Positions 33,760 to 47,182 of a DNA stretch of 64,000 nt are shown here, in pieces (position 1 is the stretch's first letter; each line of letters starts with the position of its first letter). The translations under genes and the position numbers were made by a program. The stretch lies in NCBI GenBank assembly GCA_025667525.1, contig CM046878.1, positions 102,005,237 to 102,069,236 on the forward strand. Direction: 5' to 3'. The notes beneath the pieces are model-generated. The model was not told the DNA's origin. It did not search any database and saw only the letters and a list, made by a program, of their open reading frames with translations. Source of the DNA: Glebionis coronaria (lineage: Eukaryota > Streptophyta > Magnoliopsida > Asterales > Asteraceae).

Positions 33760-34379
33760 TAGAGATGGCAAAAAACTCTGAATCGACGGAGAATCTAATA
33801 CCCGAATCCGATTTGACCGGGGATTCACCGAATTGATCGGGTATGGGGATGAGGGTGGAGATTCCCCGATAATAAAAAGCGGGTATGAAGGCGTGATGGT
33901 AATACCCTTGGTTCCCCAAACCCGTCCCCGAACCCGCCCCGAATATTTTTATTCTACATATACATTTATATATCTTGTATGTTTCAAATATCTATCAGAT
34001 ATTTGAAACACTATCAATCCATGTTTAATATTTACTTTGACACTAACCTTCTAGGGTGAGTTTTGTGTGTTAATTTTGTTATTATTAATACTCAGCATGA
34101 TCGTATGAATGTGAATCTCGTTAATGTTGTTTGATATTACCGTATTGGGTTATCCGTAACGGTTACGTCATTTGAAACATAGTTTAAATGTTAATTGTGT
34201 AACGGGGAAAAAAATCCCTGATTCCCCATTGAAGATCTCAATTCCTCGCTGGGGATAGAGATGGTATGCAGCTTGGAATCCCGATGAAAATAAGGACAAG
34301 GATAAAAATAAATATTTAACTTTAAGGATAAGGATAATAGCAAACATTTCCCGCAAACCCGGCTCTGTTGCCATCTCTA
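33760..34379. mobile_element. hAT-like MITE, 620 bp
   Basis: It begins TAGAGATGGCAAAAAA and ends GTTGCCATCTCTA, a clean inverted pair of the plant hAT type. The flanks TGAGCGGG and TGAGGTGC agree only at 5 of 8 positions, so the target duplication is doubtful. The interior has paired GGGGATTC/CCCCGAT motifs near both ends. Confidence 0.7.
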
Positions 34380-34387
34380 TGAGGTGC

Positions 34388-36232
<1,845 letters not shown>

Positions 36233-36235
36233 TAA

Positions 36236-38102
36236 GGCTCAATTTATCAGGCATTAGTTAGGCGTAACGTGAGTAAAAAAAACAGCATGTCACACGTGAC
36301 ACTGCTGCGCCTTTTTCCTTCGTGCGTGAAGGCTAAGAAAAGCCACACTTGTGGTGAGGTTGTAATTTTTCGGAAGAAGTGTAAACTCGAGCCCCATACA
36401 TCAACGGTTCAATATATTTAAATAAAAAAACTTTTTCAAACTTCATTTATCTCCTATAAATACATTTTAAAACAAAGTAATTTTCACACAACAAAAAATA
36501 CAAAATGTCTAACTCACGTACTTCCCGAAACCTGAACCATCAACAATCAGGAACTATCTGAAGCTCACCCCCGACACCGGTCGAAACCTTCGATCTCCAT
36601 AATACTTCACCGTCAATGCATGAACAACAACGAATCAACTTTGCACCACCCCAATTGGTTTACCCGAACTAATTTTACAACCAACCATACAATAACACGA
36701 CATTTACACCACCACAAATGGTTTACCCAAACGTCTATGGCCAGTACGGCGTCAGTGGTTCTTCGAGTCAACCTAACTTTGGCGTCGGCGGTTTTTCATC
36801 TTCGATCAATCGTTTTAATTTATTAGACGAGAACATGTACTCCCCCCCCCCCCCACAGAGTTTTTTGAAACAAATCCTCATGAATTTTCCGAGAAAGTCG
36901 AAGACGTAGACGAGGAGATACCGGCGCCGAAGGCGAAGCCAAGAAGGAAACAAAACGCAAGACGACAACCGGTCGTGAAGAAGCCGCAACCCAATAACCA
37001 GCGTTGTATTCCATGTACCATTGAAGAAAAGGTTGCATTATGTCGAGCTTGGGTGCGTATTTGTGAGGACACCAGCGTTGGCAACGCGAGAAAGATACAC
37101 GATTTTTGGTGCAATCTTGGAACACATGTACAAGATTTGTCCCATCAATGAGCATCAAACTTACGACATGATTAACGAAAAGTGGAAGACCGTGCGTCCG
37201 AAGGTATGTCAATTTGGCGGTGTTTATGATAATTCTTTTCGGACATACACCAATGGAGCCAATGATAGTGATTATACATAATGAGTGGTAGCAGATTACA
37301 GTATTGAGTTTGATGTCCCGTTTACACTAATTCATTGTTGAAATGAGTTAAAAGATAGTGAGAAATGGAATAGCGGAGAAATGGCGGCATTTCAGCAGAA
37401 AGTGGAGGAGAAAAAGAACAAAAGGTATAAGTCTAGTGGGTCAAGTTCTTTTTCCACAAGAAAATTCGATGAAGACGGTATCAATTTGAATACTAAGGTT
37501 GCAGAAGAAGAAGTGGAGCCAGTTCCACACCGTCGTCCAATAGGGAGGGACATGGCAAAAAGGAAAGGGAAATCGGGTCGTCGTCTGACAACGTTGATGT
37601 GGAAGCATTGAAGAAATTGATGGCCAACGAGTATGCAATGGCTACCGACCCGATGCACACTCAAAAGAGTCACGAACTGTCTGAGATGCTGCGTATCAAA
37701 CAGAAGGAGCTGGAACTCAAGTGCGCCGAGTTGAAAATTCGGAGATTGAAAACCCGACAAAGAGACAAACAAACATACTTGACGACTAGTGATGAGGAGT
37801 TGAAGGTTGTTCTCTGAAAGAGGCTATTTGATTAAATTAATGGTTTTTTTTATTAATGTATGTTTTTATTTTCGTAACGTTTTTAATTCCGTAATTGTAC
37901 GTTTTTTATTTCTCTAATGTTTTTATGTTTTTAATGTATTGTTTTTATTTTAATTAAAAAGTATTATTTTGGTATGAGGGTGTTTTTTTGTGTGATTGAT
38001 AAGAGTAAAATGTGAGTGAGAGTGAGAGTGAAAAGTATAAAAGAGAAAGTTGATGTGACGCTGGTGTGAGGGTGTTTTCTGATGTGACTGATAAATGTAG
38101 TC
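36236..38102 (+). mobile_element. PIF/Harbinger element carrying ORF1, 1.87 kb
   Basis: The left end GGCTCAATTTATCAGGCA and, on the minus strand, the right end GACTACATTTATCAGTCA are inverted partners. TAA at 36233-36235 and 38103-38105 is the expected 3-bp duplication. Only ORF1 lies inside; the transposase is missing. A shorter relative lies at 10478-10700. Confidence 0.78.
36505..37817 (+). pseudogene. PIF/Harbinger ORF1 (trihelix/Myb-like with NAM-associated C-terminus)
   Basis: The start ATG at 36505 gives MSNSRTSRNLNHQQSG. A Pro/Asn/Gln-rich segment follows, then a basic stretch and CTIEEKVALCRAWVRICED, the trihelix/SANT-like DNA-binding domain of PIF ORF1 proteins. INEKWKTVRPKVCQFGGVYD continues it. 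The C-terminal part, EALKKLMANEYAMATDPMHT and ELSEMLRIKQKELELKCAEL, is the coiled-coil region often labelled NAM-associated. Stops near 36560 and 37280 and frameshifts near a C-run (36841-36853) and at 37600 disable it. In active relatives this protein works with the transposase. Confidence 0.82.
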
Positions 38103-38217
38103 TAACACCATTTTTTCACCAACCTCGTTTTTTTTCATAAACCTTTAAAAAAATTATTCACTAAATTATAGTAATATTAAAGAAAAAGAAACATTTACAT
38201 GCAGTACGCTCACTTAT

Positions 38218-38640
38218 TTACAAATATTTATCAAATGCATCGGGGGTGTTGCTGTATACCAATTGGCGTATGCACTTCATAATAACACTTAGACTCATTC
38301 GACCCATTGCATCGGGCTGAATTCTAAAAAAATTAAAATGCCTTGAAAGCGGATATGCCTCGTAAGATTGAATGTCATCGAAAATTTACAAAAATAATGT
38401 TCGGCTCATACGATATCTTCGACGAAAATGGTATAACGGATACTTACAGTGCTCGTCAAAATAATTTTCCATCAAGCGTTTTTCGGCTCCCTCGCGGACA
38501 CGGTGTATCATGTTACAGGTGAGTCGAGACGGATTTTTTTGTTGTAGGAACCATTCATTATACTCGTACGCTCGCATTAATGTCAATGTCAGTTTCCTCG
38601 TCGATATCAAAAACGAAAAGAACATAATTTTGATTTGAAT
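38218..38640 (-). pseudogene. PIF/Harbinger transposase N-terminal fragment
   Basis: On the minus strand: MRAYEYNEWFLQQKNPSRLT, then RLMENYFDEHCKYPLYHFRR, then RYRMSRTLFL (stop at 38386-38388). After a frameshift comes DAMGRMSLSVIMKCIRQLVY with SNTPDAFDKYL and a TAA at 38218-38220. YFxExxxYxxxxFRRRYRMxRxLFL and the following GR.SL....KC block are hallmarks of the N-terminal part of PIF transposases. The DDE catalytic region is absent. It lies just outside the TIR of the ORF1 element and points toward it. Confidence 0.75.
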
Positions 38641-40216
38641 CTATTTATGAGAATGCGTTGTAAATAACTTGCGTGAAAAATATAATGTGATAATGAAGAA
38701 TTTATACAGATATTTGGAAGTTAAGTTTTTTTACAGCCCGGACATCTTAACATAACGCCGATTCGCCGTTATGATACCCTATCCTCTATTACTCTAAAGC
38801 TACATAAATGTCAATAAGATTGTTTTGGAAAAACTATGGTGGTTGTGAAAAAAAAGCAGAATATTTTGCACTCATTCACTTGTTTGAAGTGCCTTATTGC
38901 AATGATTAGTGAAACGTTCGAAAATCAATGTGAATTACTGTAAATATAGAAATTTATTTTTTATGCGTTATTTCCTTTTGAACTAGTCTATCAATAAGCT
39001 GAGAGAAACATACGCTCAAAAGTAGCACATCCCGCATGGCTCGCACAATCCCTTTTTGAAACTGCAAAGTTATTTAAAAAGGAAATAATAAGAAATAAAA
39101 TCAGTGTTTAAATATTAAAAGACCTACTTATAAATCTCGTGCATGCATAAGTTTATAAATAAATCTAATTTAATTTAATATTTTAGTTTATTATATGAAT
39201 ATGAAAAAGTTTTGTGTTTAATATTTTGTAATTGTGATATTATTATGTTATAAAATGTAAGGAGTATTTGTTAATTTTTTAAAGTTATTAAAAAATTATA
39301 AAATATTATAATTTTCACTTAATACCATGTAATTTATTTAATTTAACCACTAAAGTTTTATATATTAACTCTTCTTTTTCTAAGTTTTTATAATTTTATG
39401 TCTTTTTTCTTCTTCATCAATTTTTTAAAAAACTTTTACTAAATAAAGAAATTTTTAGATTTAAAAAAACATTAAAATACTAAAGATTTTTTTTTTGAAA
39501 ATAAAAAAATTCTTACTAGTCGTTTTACTTTACTAATAAAAGATGAGAGAATAAAAAACTACTTATGTTTTTTAGTTGAATGAAAACTTGTTGTCTCGTG
39601 TATTTTGTTTGGTGAATTGGTTTTGATTTTGCTTTTTGGTATTCGATATAATTTGTTGTGTTCAACTTACTTCCGTTTGTGAGGAGTGATAATGAAATCC
39701 GTGTTAAAAAAAACCTTGAAGAGATAAACAACTTGCTTAACATTTACTTGCTTGTTTTTTGTTTTAAAAAATTGATTTTTATTACTTGAATAAATAAATT
39801 ACAAAAACAAAAAAAAAAATAAGTCTCAAGACAACCTCCTATAATTTAATAAAGTAACTCCAAACACTAAAAACTTATGAAATGCCATCGACAACCTCCC
39901 ATAAACACGAAACTCAAATGGACCAATTGAAACCAAGACGTTTATATCGATTGGAGATCTACAAAATCGACAAAATTTGAATGTGTGGAAACATATCCTC
40001 GTCAATGGCAATCTGTCTTGAATCTGAAACCGTATGAGGGATACGGTTGCGCCACCTCTAAATAGCCCAAAGCATCACCAAAGATATACCCTGGAAATTT
40101 TTGGCAAGCCACCTATTATTATGAGAGACAAATGATGAAACTAAAGATGCACTAAGTGTATATGGAGAATAAGCCGAAACTTAGAAATGCACCAGTTAAA
40201 AGAGGTATGCTAGAAC
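38641..40216. other. Intergenic, very AT-rich, no recognised genes
   Basis: Long runs of A and T, especially 39100-39540, and no convincing frame. Around 39830-40080 the composition becomes more balanced, as if derived from old coding sequence, but I could not assign it. Confidence 0.4.
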
Positions 40217-40366
40217 CACAAAATTTTTACAAAATAAAATCCACAAAATGATGTGGCATGTCAAGATGTGGTAATCTCTCTCTTACTTTTCCAATCATCT
40301 TATAATTCAAACCAATGATAACAATGACAACTCATTTTGTGGATTTTATTTTGTAAATTTTTTGTG
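40217..40366. mobile_element. Foldback MITE, 150 bp, with a TIR of about 35 bp
   Basis: The left arm CACAAAATTTTTACAAAATA continues through AAATCCACAAAATGA. The right arm, on the minus strand, reads CACAAAAAATTTACAAAATA and continues through AAATCCACAAAATGA. The arms match almost perfectly, with about 80 bp between them. No clear target duplication was found. Confidence 0.78.
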
Positions 40367-40819
40367 ACTTTATCATTTCTCCAGTTAAAATACTTGAGCC
40401 AAATCTATTTACTTGTTGGTAAATTTTTTAGAATAATCATATTAGTATTTTTAAAAATATTACATTTTGCAAACGTTAACTTTTTTGAATTTGACGTAAC
40501 TTTGACTAAGGTTGTTACGCAACAATATATTCTAATTGTTTAGGATATATATTTAGGATCTTTTATCTTTATAAGTTATCTTAATGTTTAACTAGTATTT
40601 AAGGTAGCCTGTAATCATATTACCATAATCAATCAATGAAGTTAAACATATAAAATGTCTCTGGTTTTCTCATCTCAAGTTCTTAAGGAGCTAGCATCAC
40701 GCTTGAAGGGGTGCCCTATCCCGATACTACCCGACAGGGTCGTATCAATTGGTGCTTTCATTGAGAGCCCTCAATGCGTTGGGGGGTTTATTGATTTAGG
40801 ATTCCAATCTTTAAAAAAA

Positions 40820-40921
40820 AAACTGTTCATCGAGATTACTGTTCATCCGGCACTGTTCATCGGAAGTACTGTTCAGCGAGGTACTGTTCATCGACTACTG
40901 TTCATCCGGTACTATTCATCA
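40820..40921. repeat. Tandem array of ACTGTTCATC units
   Basis: Six to seven copies of (T)ACTGTTCATC(G/C)G with 2-9-bp spacers lie between the primer-binding site and the gag remnant of the miniature gypsy element. Confidence 0.82.
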
Positions 40922-40956
40922 GAAAAAAAATTAAGTTTTTTTCGATTTATTGTTTA

Positions 40957-41683
40957 TGGCGTCAAACACTAGCGATCGGGATGCATTATCTCAACTCTTG
41001 CAAATGGGTACGGTGCTTGAATATTAAAGTGAGTTTAAGTATCTTATAACTCGAGTAGCAGGTATCTCTGAAAGTTTACTTGCCTCGTTTTATATTTTCG
41101 GACTAAAACCGAAGCTACAACTAGAATTGTTAAGGTTTTACCCAAACCTACAACATTAGGCGAAGCTTTCTATTTAGCCCGTATAGTAGAGACCCGACTT
41201 GAGGCAATTGTAGAAGAAAAGCAGACCGTTCAAAAGAAAGCAGTTGATTCTTCTACAACATCAGGTGTTGCACTAGAAGTTGCACCAGAAGAAGTGGGGA
41301 ATGTTACATCCGGGCCTAACAAAGATCACCTTCAGCTTGTTAGGGAATCGCAGCAGCTTGTTCGAGAATCACAACAACCTAGTAATGAATCACAGCCTAT
41401 AGTTGATGAATCACAACTTATGGCTGGTGAATCGCAGCCTATGGTTGGTGAATCGCAGCTTGTGGTTAGTGAATCACATCTTGTTCTTCTTGAATCGTTC
41501 AAGAGAGCCACGTGGTTTGTTACATCCGAATGGAAGAAGTGTAGAGCAAAAATCCAAAAATTTTTACTTCCTGAGCCAAAGAACAAGTTGGAACGGAGTG
41601 TGCAAATGCTTAGAAAACGTTTCAAAATTTGGGACCCAGGAACCAAGAGTGTTTTTCAAGAACTCACCTTGAGGGCAAGGTGA
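40957..41683 (+). pseudogene. Miniature gypsy gag remnant and repeat-bearing ORF
   Basis: The start ATG at 40957 gives MASNTSDRDALSQLLQMGT, then a stop. ISESLLASFYIFGLKPKLQL (about 41065-41125) is the typical gypsy gag segment before the AR(I/L).E..LEAI motif. From 41294 a 129-codon frame contains about eight copies of a 7-residue unit of the form xxxxESQ (about 41335-41500), then the basic stretch ATWFVTSEWKKCRAKIQKFL. It ends FQELTLRAR, TGA, next to the purine tract. In full-length relatives this end segment follows integrase, so gag and the C-terminus were joined by deletion of pol. Confidence 0.65.
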
Positions 41684-42982
41684 ATTCGAAGGAGTGAGAA
41701 ATGTTACGCAACAATATATTCTAATTGTTTAGGATATATATTTAGGATCTTTTATCTTTATAAGTGATCTTAGTGTTTATCCTTTAACTAGAATTTAAGG
41801 TAGCCTGTAATCATATTATCATAATCAATCAATGAAGTTAAACATACAAAATGTCTCTGATTTTCTCATCTCAAGTTCTTAAGGAGCAAGCATCACGCTT
41901 GAAGGGGTGCTATATATCGATACTACCCGATAGGGTCGTATCAAAGGTCAAAGAGGCGGTTTGGAGTTGTTCAGGTTCTAAATCCTCATACATTAATGGT
42001 TTTAATTTCAACTTAATCAAAGCATATTGGATTCGTTAAGGGAAGATATTTTTTATTGCATTAAAAGCTTTAAAGCTCCTGGTAAACAGGTATAATCCCT
42101 CCTTTATTGCTTTTATCGAAGAAGAATGACTCTTTTGTTTTTCCGAGTATAAACCCAGTAGTTTGACTGACTGGAAGTATACAAAGTGATATCCATAGTT
42201 GTCGCCCTCCGGTTAGTTAAACTAATCCCGTCTATCAATGAACCAAATCAAACCTCGACAAATGAGCTTATTCGTATGATAAATTGAAAACCATGAACTT
42301 TTCTTTTTAAAGTTGATTTCGAGAAGGTGTTTGATAGTGTAAATAGAAGTTTTCTCTTTGACATTATGGCACAAATGGTTTTTTGTTTAAATGAAGGAAT
42401 GGATTGGTGTATGTCTATTCTCAACTCCTATTTTTGTTCTTATTAATGGCTCCCATCGAATGAGTTCAAGATGGAACGAGGTATTCGTCAAGAAGCTTTT
42501 CAAGTTTCGATCATTGAAGCATGTTGCAAAGGATTCTAAAATGGATTTTTCTTTTCTTTTGAAAATAGATCAAATGTTTCTCCCTTACAATATGCGAATG
42601 ACACCCTTTTCTTCAATAAATGGTTTATCAAAACGCCAAAAAATCATATTAAGAAGTGTACTCCTACAATTCCTTCACCTGCAATCACATGATATATATT
42701 TGTTTAACAAGGCTAGTTAATAAGATGCAAACAAATTTAAAGTGGTCAAAATTTATAATGGTGAAGTGTAAGTTAACCCAACCCAAAAAGGAAGAGAATT
42801 GCCCAGTATTTTAAAAGAAGTGCTTTCGTGGAGCGTGGCTTTCACGTTATGAAATGAATTTTAACGTTGGCTGTGAGCGTGATGTGGGACAAGGTGTGAA
42901 ATGACTAGCAAAAGCACTATTGCACTAGGCTTGACGAATTTTTGAAGTGTTTAAAGGATTTTTTAGTATGTAGTATTTTGAT

Positions 42983-43562
42983 TGATGACGTATAGTCCCT
43001 AGTCGGGTTGGATAGTCCGACTCACGGGTACTACCCGCATCCATCAGGGATGAATTGATACTTATGCGATGTGCGTACAGCCCAGGAGGCCCGATAAGTC
43101 GCTGTCGCACATACGGTTCATTGCTTAAACCGTGTCCTCGTCGCAGTGCGACGGGATCAGACATAATATAACCTATATTATAGTTATATTCGCCTAGAGG
43201 AAGGAGATATACACTTACCTTAGTTAGGCGATAAGAATCAAGCTATTTGGAGTCATTATCTCTTCCTTAGGCCGCAAGAACAGGGAGCCCAGCTATGACT
43301 CTCTCGAGTATAAAAGGAACCCCCATGGTTCCACAAAGGTACGATACACACAATACCCTAAACACTATACACTCTAATCGATTACTTACTCTCACGCTGG
43401 AGTCTAATCGTGGGTCACGAACCCACGGTAAGCCTAACGGTGTCTGTTTAGTGCGCAGGATCCTCAAAGCAAGTTTCACTTGGTGCAAGAGCCGGAGTAC
43501 ACAAGACCCCGAATTAAGCCTAATTTGGGTCAAGCTCGGTCCATCCAACTTTTGTATCAACA
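42983..43562 (+). repeat. 5' LTR of the Tat-like element
   Basis: A 580-bp direct repeat of 53752-54331. A TATA box (TATAAAAGG) lies at 43309-43317. The primer-binding region follows directly. Confidence 0.92.
43309..43317 (+). promoter_or_regulatory. LTR TATA box
   Basis: TATAAAAGG in the 5' LTR, with an identical copy in the 3' LTR at 54078-54086. It probably marks the retrotransposon promoter. Confidence 0.7.
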
Positions 43563-44485
43563 AGTTGGCGCCATCTGTGAGACCCTACACTAAGCTCTAA
43601 GTAATGAAGAAAAGCGGCGCAAACCCTCCCCCACTAAAGGGGGGATCTAAGAAGCCAACAAGTACTTACTCAAGCTTTGAACCTAATAACCCAGGTCGTT
43701 GAGGGAAGGGATTGCAAGTATCTTTCTCTCCACTAGTCACCTCTATCCCACAGACAGTTGGGGATGCGTCGTCCTCTCGGGAAATCCCTGATCAAGGCCA
43801 CAAGGACGCTCTGGACACAAGGGCTGTGATAGACTTGCGAACTGAGACGGAGATTCCTCCCTCGACGAAGCAGAGTATGAGCGACTACGTCGCAGAAAAT
43901 TACGAGGCTTTGATTCCACTCATGAGAGCGCAGATGAGGGGGAATCTGACAAGAGATCTTCGGATCAGTCTAGACTGCGATAAAGAACTCAAGGCTATGG
44001 AAGGATCAAGACCTATCAAGGAAGCTAGAAAGGAAAAGAGAAAGAAAGAAAGAACGACCGACATCCAAACATCTCCTTCGAACGCGCCCCTTATAGAAGA
44101 CGCATCATCCTCAGACAGTTCTGAGAACCCAAAAGGAGAGGACGGCTTCATTACACCAGTCAATAAACATCGGCGCACAAGCGTGAAAGACAGATTAGGG
44201 CCCGACCCTTCAGGCAGATGGAGCGCCCTTAATAGATTGGGCCCCTTAGAGAGAGATTCATCTCAGGATCTGCAAGGTCAGGAAAGAAATAGGAGCACTG
44301 GAAAGGCGATCAGAAGGGATTCCTCAAGCAAAAATTCCTCGGACTCTAACTACAGCGATCGCCATCCTCGCCGTAAAAGGGTCGCCTTTTCATCCACTGA
44401 GGATTCTGGTTCTTCCGACTACGACAGAAAGCACCACAGGGCGCCCAAAATACCAAGGATGCGCAGTGAAAATGAGTGGACCCTC

Positions 44486-45851
44486 TGTGACAACCATGGT
44501 TTTTGGGGTTCGTCACTTAGACTATAGTTTAAGGTGTTTTGTGCAAATATGTGCTTTTATGTGCTTATGTGTTTATTTTGTGTGTTTGGAGTGAGGTTTG
44601 GATATCGTTTATGGGTATATGGTACTCATAAGTAAATCGAGGAACGTTTATTTCATGTTCATGAGCTCACAAGGTAGTGACTATGAAATGAGATGGTGTT
44701 ATTTCGTGGCTTTACGTATACGTATATGTATTATTAGAAAATCGTAATTTTACGATTCAGGGTTTGCATTTAGGTGTATCGGATGAGGTATTTAGTCACG
44801 AGAATAATTTACGGGATGGTTTTAAGTCATTTAGGATTTAGTTATACAGTTTATTTCATATTCTAAGAGTTTTTATAAAAATGTATATTTTTACGTTTTT
44901 ACGGTATACGCGTAAAAACTGACTATTTTTACGGTTTTGAGGTTTCCGAGGCTTTAGGAGCTAAAATAAATTAAGGTAAATTAAGATATTATTAATAATA
45001 TATTAATAAGTAATAAAAATATAAAAATATAAAAATACATATAATAGTCGGTTTTGGGATGCAAGAAAGAAAAAGAAAAGGGAAAAAAAAGAAAAAAGGA
45101 AACCGGGTTTTTGTAATGGCCAAGGACTTGTTAGGAAATTATATAAAAACTTTTTATTAACCAAAAACATTCATAAAATCCCTGAAGATTAAGCTTAAGT
45201 CGAAATCCATGGAGTCTATTTAGGGTTTTCATATTTTTCTTGTCTTCCATTAATTCTAAGGTAAAAATCTTCAATCTCTTTTTAATTAAATTGTTTTTAA
45301 TTCTTTCTTAATCATTATATGATGGATCTAGGTTAGTGTTTATTAGAAAATCTGTAATTTAATGTTATCACAGTGATATAGACATGATTAGAATAATTAG
45401 GGTTAATTATTAAACATGATGAGGGTAATTAATTTGGTTAATTATGTTAAATTCGTTTTTAAAAACTGTGCAGAATTTTTGGGTAATTGTTTTGATCATA
45501 TCTAGAGTTTTACAAACTATTAATTTTTGAATCTTATGTACCTGGAAAGGTAATTGAGGTGGCTTTCAAATTCAAGAAACAAGAACTAAATTGGAGGTTT
45601 GGAAGTGAGTCAAAAACAGGTTACATCAGTCGGGTGTCAAAACAGTTTTTGGATCAGCCTGTTTTCTTTTTGTGTTTTGAATTGTTTGGGGTACTTAGGA
45701 TTATATTGGAACCTTCAAACGAACATGAGACTTAGATTATATATTAAATAAAAGATCTGGAGTAGGTCTAAAGAAATTGGTTAGGGTAAGACCCTCTGAT
45801 CATAACAAACTTTTCATATGTTCAAAATCAGTAAATTCTGGATAGGTAAAA

Positions 45852-45945
<94 letters not shown>

Positions 45946-47182
45946 AGGCCTTAACAGTGTCTTCAAGGTTGCGGCCAAAGGGGAGAGTTAGCTAACACAT
46001 GTAAGGGAATAGGGTTTATTTTACAGAGGAAGTTGATTTGGTTAAGGGGGTGTTCGACCCATAGTTTAAGGTATGAAAAGCGGGACTGTTTTGGGTTAAA
46101 TGTTAACGGGGCGAGTTATGAACTAAACTAAGTTAATGGCTTTATAGAGGGGTGTCATGAGATGCATATGGCATATAAATGGGTTTAAGTTGTAGGAAAA
46201 GGTTAGATATCCATCATAGATTGATGAGCCATTTTGGTATGTGGTTCATGTCTTGATTGTATAAGTTTGTGTGTTTAGATTTTTGCTAGAGTGCGGGTAC
46301 TTGGAGAAGCTTGTTCAGGTGAGTTTCATAGTCCCATGTCTTTATGAGTATAATTGTTTTGACTTCCAGATGGGATGGAAGAGACACTGTGTGGTTTTGT
46401 AAATAATGATGTGAATGCTTTTATGGTTTGTGATGGACTTGTGTGTACACTTATGTGATTAACTGCTATGTGATTTTTTATTGTGTTTATAATTTGGATC
46501 AGGGGACACGTACCGTCTCAGTTATTGTGGTTTGACTTGGTACCAAGGGGATGTTGACAAGGCGGGGCCTTGGGATTGGTTTATAGGTGTATGGGCGCCT
46601 ATGGGACCATGGTTATTGGTAAGGCTGGGAGCCTTGGAAATTGTGGTTATTGGTATGGCTTGAAGCCTTGGAATTGTGATTGTATGGTTAATCTTGAATG
46701 GTAGTTGTTAATGTATAATTGTAACACATTGTCCATATGTTATTCTATTGATGGTTGTTATTCACAGCTTATAACTATTTGGGGGTTGGAGTCTAAACCT
46801 ATGACTCTCACCAGCTTTATGTTGACGTGTTTTAGTGTCTCTTTCAGGTGATAACGTGGTTAAGCGTGAGAATAGGAGTGGTTAGCTGGGAGGCTTAGGA
46901 TTGCATTGGAGAAACCCCCTTTCCTCTTAGTCTTTACTTATGTTTGAATAAGTGATACTTTGTAGACACCTATATGTTTGTTATTTGTTAATTGTATGTC
47001 TTTGGTAAGAGGTAGACCTGTTACCTACTTACCTAGACGCCTGCATTGTTTGTGATATCTTCATGACATTGTGTCATCATTTATGATATTTCTAATTCAT
47101 TTAGTTATCTCTATAGATACGCTATTGTTGTGATGATATCCATACGTCGCGCCCCATATTCCGCCATGGTGGGGGTGTGACA
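44486..47182 (+). mobile_element. Solo LTR of the large gypsy-like family, 2.70 kb
   Basis: It is flanked by a perfect 5-bp duplication, CCCTC at 44481-44485 and 47183-47187, and starts TGTGACAACC and ends GGGTGTGACA. A TATA-like TTATATAAAAAC near 45139-45150 is followed by AATTCTAAG/GTAAAAATC near 45260, the same arrangement as in the minus-strand copy at 23431-26100. It contains a (TA)n microsatellite at 45857-45941. The shared 3' end includes TGATGATATCCATA and CGCCCCATATTCCGCCATGG. No coding region was found. Confidence 0.85.
45857..45941. repeat. (TA)n microsatellite inside the solo LTR
   Basis: About 42 TA repeats, without an equally long counterpart in the related LTR at 23431-26100. 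Confidence 0.96.

Larger units (their letters stand above)
40513..41943 (+). mobile_element. Miniature gypsy retrotransposon with two LTRs, 1.43 kb
   Basis: LTRs at 40513-40747 and 41702-41943 start TGTTACGCAACAATA and end GGGTCGTATCA. A perfect 5-bp duplication, AAGGT, flanks the element (40508-40512 and 41944-41948). The primer-binding region after the 5' LTR reads ATTGGTGCTTTCATTGAG, and a purine tract GAAGGAGTGAGAA precedes the 3' LTR. Only about 950 bp of internal sequence remains: a short-motif array, a gag scrap and a repeat-bearing ORF. Pol is absent. It must have moved with proteins from a relative. Confidence 0.88.
40440..42780 (+). pseudogene. L1-type LINE reverse transcriptase relic, split by a miniature gypsy element
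   Basis: The L1-like frame resumes after the insert with VKEAVWSCSGSKS and GFNFNLIKAYW near 41946-42035, then the SFIAFIEEE-like block. FKVDFEKVFDSVNRSFLFDI (about 42303-42367) precedes SNEFKMERGIRQEAFQ, the RT motif normally followed by GDPLSP. The catalytic YADD appears as YAND near 42588-42599 (QYANDT). Multiple stops and shifts are present. Removing 40513-41943 (one copy of the AAGGT duplication) rejoins ...TLTK to VKEAVW, so upstream sequence from about 40440 belongs to the same relic. It is non-functional. Confidence 0.75.

Noticed and set aside
39826..40080. A possible LINE zinc-finger C-terminal fragment on the minus strand
   Set aside because: The Cys and His spacing could not be matched and the frame is broken; similarity is too weak to report.
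40820..41500. A CRISPR-like array suggested by short repeats with spacers
   Set aside because: The repeats are 10-21 bp, irregular, and lie inside a plant retrotransposon; CRISPR arrays are not expected in plant nuclear DNA.
41332..41646. A 104-codon minus-strand frame with Cys-Asp-Ser repeats
   Set aside because: It is the antisense shadow of the ESQ repeat in the plus-strand gypsy remnant.
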